From NCBI GenBank assembly GCA_963682175.1, contig OY821774.1, positions 44,220,201 through 44,284,200 on the forward strand: a stretch of DNA of 64,000 bases, in the 5' to 3' direction. Below the pieces are notes generated by a model. The model saw only the letters and a list, made by a program, of their open reading frames with translations, did no database searches and had not been told where the DNA came from. Source of the DNA: Triglochin maritima (lineage: Eukaryota > Streptophyta > Magnoliopsida > Alismatales > Juncaginaceae). The stretch's first letter is position 1. Every line of letters begins with the position of its first letter. The translations under genes were made by a program, and so were the position numbers. Shown here piece after piece: positions 46,336 to 57,631 of the stretch.

Positions 46336-46764
46336 GAGCACATTTAACGGGGCGGCCGGCCCCAGGCGCCCACCCAAGCGCTTGCCCGAGCGTTTGGCGT
46401 CCCGGGTAGATGCCCGGGGCACCCTGGGGTGGGGGGGACGTGCCACCCCATTGGCCCGATTTTTTTTTAATTTTTGTTATTTGTTAAAAATATTTATAAA
46501 TTCATTTTAAATTATTTTTTCTGAAAAAAATGTTTTTAATTTGTTTTGATTTTGTAGAATTTTTGTGAATTTTTTATATATTTTACCAGGATTTATCTCC
46601 GAATGACGTGGAGGGGAGAAAAGTTAGGGTAGATGGGGTAACATGGGCGTGGATGATGAGATTTTTTACGTGGATTGGGTGAGCTGACGTGACAGAAAGA
46701 AAAAGTGGTGTGATAGAGAGAGGGAGCAGACCCGAAAGTAGCCGGGACACTGTTAAATGTGCTC
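46336..46764. mobile_element. Harbinger-like MITE, 429 bp
   Basis: Inverted ends GAGCACATTTAAC on both sides (left 46336-46348, right 46752-46764), with TTA after the right end and TTC before the left (one change). The family motif is present in reverse near 46590-46612 (GGATTTATCTCCGAATGACG). The left part is GC-rich (GGCGCCCACCC). Confidence 0.8.
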
Positions 46765-46889
46765 TTAAGGTGTTTGAATATGTCCATAACGTACGGACCG
46801 GTTAAGGCTTTTGTTCTTATACTTCGGTACAAGATTTATGGTTTTATAATAATTAAGATTAGAAATCGAATTCCAGTAAAATTAGCGTC

Positions 46890-47150
46890 TTGAAATTTTA
46901 TCAAAGTGAGAGAGAATATTATTTTAAAAAACACACAAACAGAAGTATCAGTTCTAATTCAACCAAGCTAGGGGCAATGTAAAAGATGTAAGGTTGGCAT
47001 TTGACTTATATTAGTTCTGGCTAGAGATGTCTTCAAGTATTGATTAACGAATCTATATATATTTACTAAAAACATGCATTGAACGCAAAAAGTACACGAA
47101 AACCTTGTCTTGATTCAACTAATTACGGACTGCCAACAAAAATTTCATAA
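46890..47150 (-). pseudogene. Glucanase intron 1 relic
   Basis: Matches intron 1 of glucanase A (about 43390-43690) in the same orientation: CCAAGCTAGGGGCAA, AGTTCTGGC, AGAGATGTCTTCA, AACATGCATTGA and AAACCTTGTCTTGATT recur in order. No exon is left on either side. It marks a lost copy of the gene. Confidence 0.75.
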
Positions 47151-48276
47151 TTATTTAATTTTCGGTCTGTATGACAGACACGCCATTTCCCACCCTCATC
47201 CCCCTGTTTGCTGACGTTACATTCTGACGTGAACAAAAAACAAACATCTCACTTCTTTAGTGTATTTATAATATATATCATTCATTAGTTTTATATACTA
47301 TACCCGTATAATACCTAATTATCTTTACGTTGTTACCCGTCTTGCCAATAGTAGTTGTACATTTTCAGTATATTGAAATGGAAAACATTTCTGTTTTTTT
47401 GGGAGAAAAATCTTACCCATTCCTCGATTTCATTTCCCTCTCACCGTCACCATCCTCCTTTCATGACTTCCACCTCTCTTGGTTTTTTTTGTGATTTTTT
47501 CGTGTTGTTATTCATTTTCTTTTGTTGCTACATCTGTTACAACTATTGTTTTGTTATTCATATTTCATTTGCAATATTTTATTGCCAACAATCAATTGTT
47601 TCATCGATTAATTGCATTTAACTTTACTTTCCCATCTTTATTTGTTGTTTTTCATGTTTTTAATTTGTTCAGTTTTCAACTACATTATTCTATTTTTTGT
47701 ATTGTAAATGTTTTTTTGGGTCCCATACGTGTATTATTACAACATGATCTCATCTCTTTAATTTTTTTTGTTCAGAATCGATGTTGTAGCTATGACATAA
47801 CACATCATATTAAAACGATGAATATTTCGACGTTGATTTTGATTCTACCCCAAAATATTTTTCAATTTACCTAAAACACAAAGAAGGAAATCTAGATCAT
47901 CAAACAAAAGTACCCAACAAATTTCCAATGTTGATGGTGGGATGGGTGGTGATTGGGATTGGGAGCGGACATGCTGATGGTGAGGTGAGTGGTGATTGGG
48001 ATTGAGAGACGGTTGGAGAGATAATAAAGTCGAGGTAGATGGATGAGAAGTAGATGAAGGCCAAGACATGTTTTTTTTGTTATCGTTGGTGTTTTCATTT
48101 TGGTATTTTTGTTGTAGTATATGTATTTCCGTGTTATAGTTGGGTGTTTTCATATTACAATATTCATAATTATGTATTAATTCCTGATGAACGAAAAAAA
48201 TTATTTTGGTGCACGATGGTGTTTGGAGTACATATTTTTTTAGATAGTAGATTGTTTGTTTTTGTGTTGTTGTTTG
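47151..48276. other. Intergenic, T-rich, no gene supported
   Basis: Open frames at 47355-47874 are strings of hydrophobic residues from T-rich DNA and carry no motif. A 43-bp direct repeat occurs near 47933-48015 (GGTGATTGGGATTG). Nothing else recognised. Confidence 0.5.
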
Positions 48277-49340
48277 TGTAACGCTCTGAAAACAACGAAA
48301 GAAATTAAACTTTTAAAAAATATATTTACCAAATCAAATCAACCAGGGACGTTACGAAACCCATAATATATACAAGTGGTGCACCACAAAATACAGAGTG
48401 TCAAGAGTATGATTACATCATCAAAAGATATACAACATATACATGAGTAATCATAACAACCACAAAAGATAATAGATAGCAGGATCCGATCCCGAGTACA
48501 CTCTCCTCGGTCACCACCCCTAAATGCTACTCGCGTCCTGAAATGCAAACATAAACTATACCTGAGTTTCCATAAGGAAACTTCGTAAGCCAAACTAACC
48601 TAAATGCATGAAATACGAGTGTAACATGAACATCAAGTATACAACAATAAGAATAATAATAATATCAACAATCACAACACGCACGACCCACAACAACACA
48701 ACCAATCAACGTCATCAAGCTGGGCACCAGGAATATCAATCCCAACCACAACTGGCACCAAGGATATGTATTCCAACCACACCTCCCCAACGTTGTCAAG
48801 CTGGGCACCAAGAATACCAACCCCAACCACAATGGATACCAAGGATATGTATTCCAACCACAACTAACACGACACACAAACTGGGCACCATGAGCAGTTT
48901 CCCCAACCCCGTAGGGCACCAAGGACATCTGCCCCAACCCACACTAAACCGAAACAACAACGATCGAAATCAGGCCGGAAATGTCCATACCATCTCCCCA
49001 AACATGTCGGGGACCCGCCGCCCTCAAACAGATCACACAAAAACATCTCAAAGCAACAAGGCAAAACTGGGCGAAAACGGTCCACCAAACAAATCACACG
49101 GACGACCGAAACCCCACACAAAAGGTCTGGTCCAATAGAAATAACTACCAACTGGTCGAACCGAAGAACACAAGCGGCCGACCGAAAATAACCAGCAACT
49201 CCCTCCTTCGCTCAAAGTGCACATTCGGTCGAACACCAAGGAGAATCGGTTGATCGAATAAAATCAGGGCATCCTACATCGAAAGAAGACTACACCGATC
49301 GACCGAAACTAACATCCGACATTCCCAAAAAATCAACCCC
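48277..49340. mobile_element. Truncated LTR related to the one at 11445
   Basis: It begins TGTAACGCTCTGAAAAC, like TGTAACATCCCGAAAC at 11445, and shares CCTGAGTTTCC, GGAAAC and ATGCATG in the same order about 300 bp in. A degraded series of CGGTNNACCG palindromes runs from 49099 to 49305. The other end is lost against the Harbinger relic. Confidence 0.7.
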
Positions 49341-49343
49341 AAC

Positions 49344-50074
49344 ATGTCCCAGGTAAGTAGTCCTAGTATGACGGACACTGAAGAAGAGGACCTCAATTAC
49401 GATGAGTCCCCACCACGTCAGACCGTCGCACCACCATCCCCACGTCCACAGCGACGCCGCAACAAGCAAGTCCAAGTCGTCAAAAGCAATCTGAAGCTAT
49501 GGACCACAACTGAGGACAAGCGACTAGTCTTGGCATATATGGAGGTCAGTTCTGATGCGGTGACAGGGACAAACCAGAAGGCTACTTCCTTGTGGACCAA
49601 AGTAAAACGGGTTTACGACAACTCCGTCGAAGAAACAGGCCTCCCTGATAGGAATGCAAAGTCCTTAAACGGACGGTGGAGGAGAATTATACATGCTGTC
49701 AACAAGTGGGTAGGGTGCTTCGATCAGGCGTACCGACGGAAATGGAGCGGGCAGAGAGCAAGCTCACCACATCTACGAGTGAACTATTAAGTCTAAATTT
49801 ATTTACTTTGATGCTTGGGTCATGTTGCGTAGGTACCCGAAATGGGAGTCCCGGGGTTTCACGATGAAAGTAGTCCCCATTCAGGAAGCCTTGGGAAAAG
49901 AAAAGACACTGATGACTCTAGGACGTAATTACCATCAGAGGTAGAAGAAATGACGCCAGGACCGTCTGCACGCCGACCTGGTGTCAAGAAGACAAAAAAT
50001 AGGGGTAAAAGTTCATTAGACCCCGAATGCAACACCGATGTTAAGGAAGTTGCACAACAAATTGTATACAATGC
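49344..50074 (+). pseudogene. PIF/Harbinger ORF1 (Myb-like) remnant
   Basis: The open frame 49344-49790 has an acidic, proline-rich start, then a SANT/Myb-like trihelix: LWTTTEDKRLVLAYMEVS, TSLWTKVKRVYDN, LNGRWRRIIHAVNKWVG. It shifts frame near 49760; the continuation gives RYPKWE (near 49835) and, near 49950-50070, RRPGVKKTKNRGKSS and QQIVYNA. This is the pattern of the DNA-binding ORF1 protein of PIF/Harbinger elements, also annotated as glutathione S-transferase T3-like. No DDE transposase is seen nearby. Confidence 0.7.
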
Positions 50075-50279
50075 CTAAGTGAGAGAAGATGGTTTCTCCA
50101 AGCAGGACGAATTAGCGGAGCGAAATTTTCAAAGATGGGGAGGGGGAACACGTGCCCCCACCCAAGGGCGCCACGAAAGTCCAATTGGGACGCCCGGGCG
50201 GCCGCCTAACCCGTTAACGGGAGGGCACCCGGGCGCCCTGGTCGGGCAGGTGGGCGCGCACGACCCGTTAAGGGTGGCC
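50075..50279. mobile_element. Right end of a Harbinger-like element
   Basis: Ends CGACCCGTTAAGGGTGGCC before TAA (50280-50282). It has the GC-rich inner part of the MITE family (GGGCGCCACG, CGCCCGGGCGG). It follows the ORF1 relic and may be the end of the same element; the left end is not found. Confidence 0.55.
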
Positions 50280-50282
50280 TAA

Positions 50283-51339
50283 AGGTTAAGTTGCTTAAGA
50301 GGGTCGATGAGTTATTATCATAATACCAACATATTTACATACAATATGTAAATAATATTGAAAATTCAAAGAAGCAAGACAATAAACATTTTAAATATTA
50401 AAAGCAAGTATTAAAAACAATTGCTTGGATTGACGGAAAAGCACGTTAAACACAAAATATCATGTTATTAATAACAATTGGGAATAAAATTTTATCGAAA
50501 TTTTGGCAGAACCTTATCTTAAAATTTGATATGTAAAATTATTCAAATCCTGGAATTAACAAGAAAAATATATAATATTCTCCACTACATCACATTCACA
50601 TTACAAATCTACTCATGTATGAGATCCATGAAGAACGTTAGTTTATTTACATTCAAATTTACTCAATAATGCATCCCAAACAACGAGCATATGATAATAA
50701 CCTTTGAATTCTATCACTTAGCAAAATGGACAACTCATCCGTTGACTTAGGCTTTGTTAAATAATCCTATACATAATGACAAGTTGCATTTTAATAGGCA
50801 TTACATCTAGAAATGGGACGTGAGTAGAGAAAACTCGAATTACCCAAAATCACTCCAAACCCCCAAAGCATCCACATTCCAAAATCACTCCAAAACACAA
50901 AAACATCCACAAAGAAACTTGACAAAGATCGTGCATTCAACAACCATATATAGAAAAACAATGTTCATGCAATCCAAGCAAAATGTGTACTGAAAAAACA
51001 AAATGTGGGAATAAAACAATCCTAAACTATTTTGGTCGAACAAGGTGAAGCATATAAATCTACAAGGCATATATATACCTAACAAGGTGGAGAATCGAAC
51101 GGAGGATGTGGTGGCTGCAATGACGGTGGCTGTCACGGAGGCTGCGGCGACGGAGGAACCAGAGTTTGCCGAGGAAGCGTAGGCTGCGGTCGAGGAACTC
51201 GGGGGTTTGTCGCGGTGGAGGGGGCTAGGGTTCGGTTGGGGTCAAGGACGTGGTTGTCGAGGTCGCAAAGGTTATGGTTTGGTCAGAGTCGCGGCTGTCT
51301 AGAGTTTTGTCGGGGTGAATCATTTTGTTAGAATAAAAG
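50283..51339. other. Intergenic, no gene supported
   Basis: AT-rich to about 51080, then a G-rich stretch (51095-51310) with repeats of GGTGGCTG and TCGAGG. No domain recognised. Confidence 0.5.
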
Positions 51340-52008
51340 AAAAAAACGTAACTAAAGGCTCATAGACGTCTTTTGTAGACTTTACCCGACATCTATACCT
51401 AGACCTGTCAATTGGGTCGTGTTCGTGTACTAGTGTCTGACAGTTCTACATTCGTGTCAGGATTTCGTGTTATCGTGTATAGTATAAATTGAAAAGATTC
51501 CATCATGTTTAGATTGAAAATAGTTAAGTGACATGTTATTTTGATATTTTTCATTCTAAATAACATCTTAATTGACTATAATCAAGTAAAAACAATTGAT
51601 TATCTAACAAAAGATGCACTTTGTGTCTGTTTCGTGTACAAAAATAACTTATCGTGTCGTGTTCGTGTCAAATCGTGTACCAATTATTTTATATTTATAT
51701 GTTCACAAAACATCGTAATAATTCATTTCAATCATACAAAAAATTTCGTGTAAAGTCGTGTCTATATCGTGTCTCCTTATCGTGTCGTGTCCAAAATTGA
51801 CAGGTCTATCTATACCCCGACGTCTATAGACGAGAGAATAAACGTCGAGGTATAAACGTCAGTTTCCATGGGTATTACTATACCCGACGTCTAAAGGCCC
51901 AAATAGACGTCGGTTGTTTGCTTGACCGACGTCTATACCCATAGACATCGGCTATGAAAATAGCCGACGTCTATGTGGTGACGAGTATAAGACTATTATG
52001 CACTAGTG
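51340..52008. mobile_element. CACTA-like end with GACGTC subterminal repeats
   Basis: The stretch ends CACTAGTG (52001-52008; TAGTG is the CACTA right end). About eight GACGTC-type repeats in both orientations lie before it (for example 51836, 51896, 51944, 51965), as in En/Spm subterminal regions. The left end was not found. A hAT MITE (51400-51808) is nested inside it. Confidence 0.6.
51400..51808. mobile_element. hAT MITE, 409 bp, nested
   Basis: Inverted ends TAGACCTGTCAATTGGGTCG and (complement of right) TAGACCTGTCAATTTTGGAC, with CGTGTCGTGT-type subterminal repeats and a perfect 8-bp target duplication TCTATACC (51392-51399, 51809-51816). No coding capacity. Confidence 0.93.
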
Positions 52009-52545
52009 TGTATTTCTAGTTTGGCTATACAAGTGATATAATTTAGGTAATTTCATGGTATAGTGTGGGCATACAAAATAATAAACCCTACCACTTCACT
52101 AATTAGTGACTTGTGGAGGATTAATGACAATAACAAATGTAATCGTAACGTGAAGAGATATTTGAAATCCAAATTTAAAAAAAAACAACCCAAAAATAGG
52201 AAGAGAGAGGGAAAAAGTGTGAGAGGAGAGAGAAAATGTGTTGAATGAGTCATGAGAGACAAAAAATGTCAAAGGACATAAAAAAGTGTTACGTAAAATG
52301 GGTATTGTCGTATGAAGTTGTGAATATTTTGGTATCTTGATGTAGGTAGTTTCTGGTTATAGTTTGAGTGTTGCCGATACATAAATTAAGTACCAAATAA
52401 CTAAGATCTTGATTTTTTAACATACACCAAAAACATAATAGGGAATGCACAAACGAAACATTGAAAAGTAACCAAAATACAAAGGAGAATACCCAAATAA
52501 AAAGGAAAATTGCTCAAACAAAACTGTGAAATGTAACCAAAACTA
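52009..52545. other. Intergenic, no gene supported
   Basis: AT-rich with a GA-rich patch near 52195-52240. Nothing recognised. Confidence 0.5.
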
Positions 52546-52774
52546 TGAATTAAGGTTAGCTCGGTTATTAAATTCCATTCTTGAATTACTTAGGGTTAGA
52601 ATTCTCACCATTTACTTGGTGGTCAAGTTTCTTTAATTATTTTTCGACTTTTAATGTTATTGAAATTTTAAACCGTATATTTCGACTTATATATGACGTA
52701 AGTTATACATACATCTTGAAAATAATACAATTATATATACATTTTCAAAATATCAAGACAATGACACGTACGTA
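52546..52774 (+). repeat. SINE-like repeat (copy 2)
   Basis: Closely matches 37439-37670, with the same box-A-like TTAGCTCGGTT and box-B-like GGGTTAGAATTCTCACC. It runs directly into glucanase 3' flank with no MULE between. Confidence 0.5.
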
Positions 52775-52784
52775 AATCTCTTAT

Positions 52785-53051
52785 TCATCCATGACTCTTG
52801 ACTTCTTAAGTGCTCATACAATTTATTGGTCTTCACTTCCAAGACTAATCAAACACCAGCTCTTATTCTTTTTTTACATTTATTTTTGGTAAGAACTCAT
52901 CTTAGAAGTTGATAGCGTAGACAGGCTGCTGGTTTGGATAGAAGAGTCCGAAGTTGTTCTCAGTCGGTGGTGGTGGTTTCTGGTTCTCATTAAACATCGC
53001 AAAAACATAACCTTCGGTCGGCCTTCCAGCCCTCCTTGGAGACCCTTTGCT
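52785..53051 (-). pseudogene. Truncated glucanase copy B (3' end only)
   Basis: 52785-52901 matches the 3' flank of gene A. 52902-53051 encodes the last 49 residues and stop of GH17, from [11 protein letters not shown] to PNQQPVYAINF, without stops. The match ends sharply at 53051 (after CCCTTTGCT). Both catalytic glutamates are lost. It keeps the empty target AATCTCTTAT (52775-52784) of the MULE found beside gene A. Confidence 0.9.
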
Positions 53052-54940
53052 TACTGAATCCACCTCATTAATATTGAATTCTTAGAACGGAATCTGAAAT
53101 AATTTGAGATAACACATCGTATAATTTTAAGATTTTTTATTTAAAAAAAAGGGCGTCTGACTTAGACGCCACTCGCGTGGAAGGCTGCTCCGGCGAACGT
53201 CCCCCAAAAAATATTTTTTTAAACTTAAAATAAATGAGCTATTTTATCAGATTCGAGTGCACTGGATCGTTCACTGACTCATTTCGTGACTTCCGAGACA
53301 TTGTTTTTGATGATAATGAGAGGAAGATGAAGAAAGAGTGGTGATAATAGAGAGAAATGAAGAGATATATAAGTAGAAATGAGAGAATGACAAAACGAAA
53401 ATTCGCACGGACGTTTAACAATTCAGTAAGCATATCTAGTGGCAGCACCTTATCCTATTTTCCCTTCTGTTTTTAATGATCTCACGTGAATTCCAATTAC
53501 AAAGTTTTAGAGTTTACTTTTATTTTACAAAAATGACACAAACTTTAGGATTTCAAATGCATGTGCATATGCATGTCCATTCACACCCACTCAGCGTGAA
53601 TTACAGTTTGATCTTCGTCTATTATTTCAAATCAATGCCGAAACATGAACTTAGAAGTCTTAAACAACCCTTGAGTCTTAAGATTAGTCTTACATAATTA
53701 ATTTGGGACCATGAACCAACAAAAAATCATGCAATTGTGCGCTTGCAGATACACGTTTGAAGCATCGTTACAAAGATCATAAAAATAGATTTGTTCGTGA
53801 ATGCGGAGAGTGGTGAGAATATAATCTCACATTGTTTGTAAACTAAAACTTACATTACAAGAACACTTGAATTAAATTACATTCTAATCATTTGAATTTT
53901 ACACACGACTGTAGATTTAAACAGTCAATAGAATGAATAACTGCAGTTGAGAATATATATATTAGTTTCTCGCATAACGGATTTTCTTAAAGTGGGAGTC
54001 AAATGTTAGGAATTCCCGCATAAACCAAATGAATCTGGAATCAGTGATTGTGATGTGAATAGTGCAAGGTTTTAAAATCTTCTCCTCAGTCACAGAACGT
54101 GGATTAATGGAGTGTTTGACCAAAATTTTGCAACTATTGTCTGGTATTTCTTTCGGTAATGGGTGCATGTGGTGTGTCTGATACGGTGAGTTTTTTGCTC
54201 GGATATTATTGTAAAACAATTGATTTCACTTTATGTAATTTTATTAGTTTTTACAATTGATTGGTCGGTCTTCCGTCGTTTAACGTTTTTGTTAACTCTC
54301 TTATTTGGGTAAATTGCAACACTCCCTCTCAACTATTAATATTTTGGAAACTTTACGGAAAGTTCCACAAAATTACAACGAAGGAATCCCTAGCATCTTT
54401 TGGCACAATTTTTTGGTCAACACGTACTCGTTTGTTTTCAAACCAATGATTCTACATAAAAATCAGATAGCAAATTGAATATCAAGATACTCAAACCAGT
54501 ATTCACATAAAATATGATATTGTGAACAATATCATTACATCTATACAATATAAAAAATCATCATCATACAGAATCACCGTATCAACAAAAAAAAATGCAA
54601 TTTTGTAAATCTGACTGAATTCATGAAAAAAATGCCAAAATCTAACGGAATCTGCAACTACTTGCTCTGCATATGACAACTGTACATACAAGAAAACTGA
54701 ACATGAGTTGCAATATCAAAACGTACATCGTATCATGAGTAGGAAGCCTGAAATTTTCTGATATAATGGCATCAATCGTTACGAATGGGAACTACAGTTT
54801 ATCATCGGAAAACTACTTAAATCGTTCTAACAATTACAATTTTACCCTTCACAATTCATTTAATACTCATTTCATCATGAGTCCTAAAATAAGGTTTTTG
54901 TCTTAGTTTTCCTCACATTCTCAGTACCAACACCACGAAA
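53052..54940. other. Intergenic, with one GGGCGTCT repeat
   Basis: At 53150-53180 lies GGGCGTCTGACTTAGACGCC, the same inverted motif as in the FAR1/MULE intron at 55000-55120. The rest is AT-rich without recognised genes. Confidence 0.5.
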
Positions 54941-56468
54941 ATGTTTGACGAAGCGCCTCGATCTTGTGAGGTAAGCGAGACAGATTATTTTTTTGCTCTC
55001 GGGCGTCTGGCTAAGACTCCAGCACCAAGGCGGACTTAGCCAGACGCCCCATCCATGGGGGCGGGGGCTAAGCCAAACGCCTCACTCCTTGTATGGGGCG
55101 TCTAAGCCAGACGCCCCAATTTTTTTGTTTATTTATTTTGTGTTAATTTAAAATTTTCAGGTTCCGTTGCAAGATTTTGGTGGTGATGGAGTAGATTACA
55201 GTGAATTTTTGGATAGTAAACAAGTATTTAAAACAATCGAGGAAGCGTGTAAATGGGCGAAACAAGTTGTCACAGGAGCCGGATTTTTTTTGGTAATATC
55301 ATCCTACAAATCAAAAACAGATAATCGGACAGATTGTTACCTCAGATGCGATCGTAGAAATGAAATGAGTTATCGTGATACGAATATTGCACTACAGAAG
55401 AACACAAAACGAAAAGATTGCGGTTGTCGTTTTTTGGTAAAGATAGTCGAGCGACGAGATCGTGATGGATGAGTCGTTGTTTCTAGTAGTATTCATGGGC
55501 AACACAACCACAAACTTGCAATTTATCCAGAGGGTCATCGACAGATCAGCGGTCTTAATTCTGCTGCTAAGCAAATTGTTTATGATATGATTGAGGCACA
55601 AACGAGACCACGTAACATCTCGTTCGAGGTATAAGACGAACAAGTACAAAATGCCTTTGCTTGAAATGGTTGGGGTTACTCCAACAAACATGAATTTCCT
55701 CGTCGGTTATGCGATTTTGAAGGATGAGACCGAGTCTACTTATCGGTGGGTGTTGGAGAGGTTGCGAGATCTGTTTTTAGATATTGTTAAACCGACTGCA
55801 ATAATAACAGACCGGGAGTTGGGTCTGATGCGACCAGTGATAGAGATTTTTCCTGAGACTGCTCATTTACTATGCACCAGGCATATCAATAGAGACGTGT
55901 ACAACTACGCATACGACATTTCGGCAAGGACAAGCAGTCTACAGAGATTTTCAGGCGTTGAAAGTGGAGGAAAGTCATGCTTTCTGATTCACACACGTAT
56001 TATGATAGAGCAGTCCGTAATCTGAAAGATTCTTTCAAGTCCTGGTCAGTGCTCACGGAGTATGTGGAAGACACGTGATTAGTGCATAAAGAAAAGTTTG
56101 TGTTGAATTGGACGAAATTTGACAAACTATATAGGTCATTTGTTTCAACATATAAATGGTCGAGTTTCGCATCGCTGCTTGTCATTATTGACTCAGGCGT
56201 TGAAGAGAATGCAGGATTTAAGCAATCAAATTGAATATCGCTGCGGGTGTGCTTTTTTGACTTCACATGTGATTCCTTTTGCATGTACCATGCACGGGTG
56301 TATTGGGTCAGGTGATAGAATTTATTTAGGCAGATTCCTCCATTATGGAAAACACTTGTCATTGGAGAAAGAGTCTAGATGTCAGAGTTTGTGGATCAGT
56401 CAGCACAAGACGTGGAGCATTTTCGGAAATTCGTTGATGAGATTTGGGGAGCGACCATGCAGTAATTC
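54941..56468 (+). pseudogene. FAR1-like MULE transposase remnant
   Basis: Exon 1 (54941-54970, ATG) joins through a GT-AG intron (54971-55160) to exon 2. The front domain gives VPLQDFGGDGVDYSEFLDS, EEACKWAKQV, YLRCDRR and RKDCGCRFLVKIV, then a stop at 55470. Further on the MULE domain appears: YKTNKYKMPLLEMVGVTPTN, ESTYRWVLERLRD and AIITDRELGLM followed by HLLCTRHI, then FDKLYRSFVSTY, and the FVDQSAQDVEHFRKF end. A stretch between the two domains is deleted and several stops follow. It resembles proteins named FAR1-related or PKS-NRPS-like in plants. No terminal repeats were found. Confidence 0.82.
54998..55122. repeat. Inverted GGGCGTCTGGC / GCCAGACGCCC repeats in the intron
   Basis: Units occur at 55001, 55033, 55070-55081, 55098 and 55111, in both orientations, so that the intron can fold on itself. 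Related units occur at 53150 and 56505-56550. Confidence 0.75.
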
Positions 56469-56489
56469 ATAGTGTCTCTCGTATTTTAT

Positions 56490-56640
56490 ACGCATAGTGT
56501 CTTATCCAGACGCCTCCACCATGGTCGAGGCTTCTTAGCCAGACGCCCTACTTTTTTTAATTTTTTTGTCAAATTGAGTTTTCGGTGGTAATGGGTCGGA
56601 TTACAATGAGTTTTTTTGCAAGTGATAAAGATTCAAAAAA
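56490..56640 (+). repeat. Second copy of the FAR1/MULE intron end and exon 2 start
   Basis: The CCAGACGCC-repeat intron (56505-56570) is followed by TTTTCGGTGGTAATGGGTCG and then GATTACAATGAG, matching the exon 2 start at 55172-55205. The copy then runs into a foldback. Confidence 0.65.
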
Positions 56641-56835
56641 AATCCAGATCCAACAATTTTTAAGATCCAAAATCCCCCAGCGGTAAAACATCCCGACTTA
56701 CAAATACCACCTCGACATGTCGTTCGGGGGTCTCGCTCACCGGATCTGAAATTGTTTGAATTTTTTGGATTTTGAAATTGTTGGATTTGGAAATTTTTGA
56801 ATTTTCATCACTTGCAAAAACTCATTGTAAGGTGA
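56600..56835. repeat. Foldback, arms about 85-90 bp
   Basis: The left arm (about 56600-56690, GATTACAATGAGTTTTTTTG, AGTGATAAAGATTC) is the inverted form of about 56750-56835 (CATCACTTGCAAAAACTCAT). The left arm starts in the second exon 2 copy. Confidence 0.7.
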
Positions 56836-56844
56836 GATGTGGGA

Positions 56845-56990
56845 CGATCGACCGTTTGCTTCTCGGTCTACCGAACATGTTCCATGCAGATGACCGAGTT
56901 TCCATCGGTCCACCGTGGTCGTAGAGACGGTAAGTTTTTGATCTTCCTAGAATCATTGGGTCGGTTTACCGATCTCTACCCGGTCTTCCG
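56845..56990. repeat. CGGTNNACCG palindromes outside a recognised LTR
   Basis: Sites at 56845 (CGATCGACCG), 56864 (CGGTCTACCG), 56906 (CGGTCCACCG), 56962 (CGGTTTACCG) and 56981 (CGGTCTTCCG). Two neighbouring pairs are 19 bp apart. It may be an LTR scrap, but no ends are seen. Confidence 0.7.
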
Positions 56991-57062
56991 AATATTTATT
57001 CTCAGTAGCTTCGACATTTCTCTGTGCACTTGCGGTTTAATATAAAACGTTCAATCATTGCT

Positions 57063-57548
57063 GTTAACGCCGTTAAAAAATTATTATTTTAATAGTAATA
57101 TTTACAAATTTTACCATATATAATTTAATAACTTAGTAATGCATATCTGTCATTACTATGATCTTTACAACAAAACACTTAAATTTCAATAATCATGACT
57201 GTTAATTTTCATAAGTACAAACAGTGGTGATACAAGTGTTTTGGTGTTTTTTTTCATATGAAATTAAATCTTGATTTTTGGAATGTAAGTGTTTTGCTGT
57301 GAAAATTATAAAGGTTTAATTCTTGTTTCAGTGTTTTGGAATTTAATTTTCATAAGAAAAAAAAGACCAAAACACTCGTATCATCACTGTTTGTATTTGT
57401 GAAAATTAACAGTCTTGATTATTTGAATTTAATTGTTTTGTTGTAAAGGTCATAAAAATGTCAGAGTTTGATTATTAAGTTATTAAATTATATAAGGTAG
57501 AATTTGTAAATATTACTATTAAAATAATATTTTTTTAACGGTGTTAAC
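57063..57548. mobile_element. Foldback element, arms about 200 bp
   Basis: The left arm starts GTTAACGCCGTTAAAAAATT, and the right arm is its inverse, GTTAACACCGTTAAAAAAAT. The arms match over about 200 bp around a loop near 57260-57345. No target duplication was recognised and there is no coding capacity. Confidence 0.75.
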
Positions 57549-57631
57549 ATAAAAGGTTAATGGAATGACATTAATGGAATTTGTATAGTTTTTAGTGACA
57601 TTAATAAAATTTGTATAATTTTTTAGTGACA

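Noticed and set aside
47355..47874. Hydrophobic open frames as membrane proteins
   Set aside because: Strings of F, L, V and C come from T-rich DNA.
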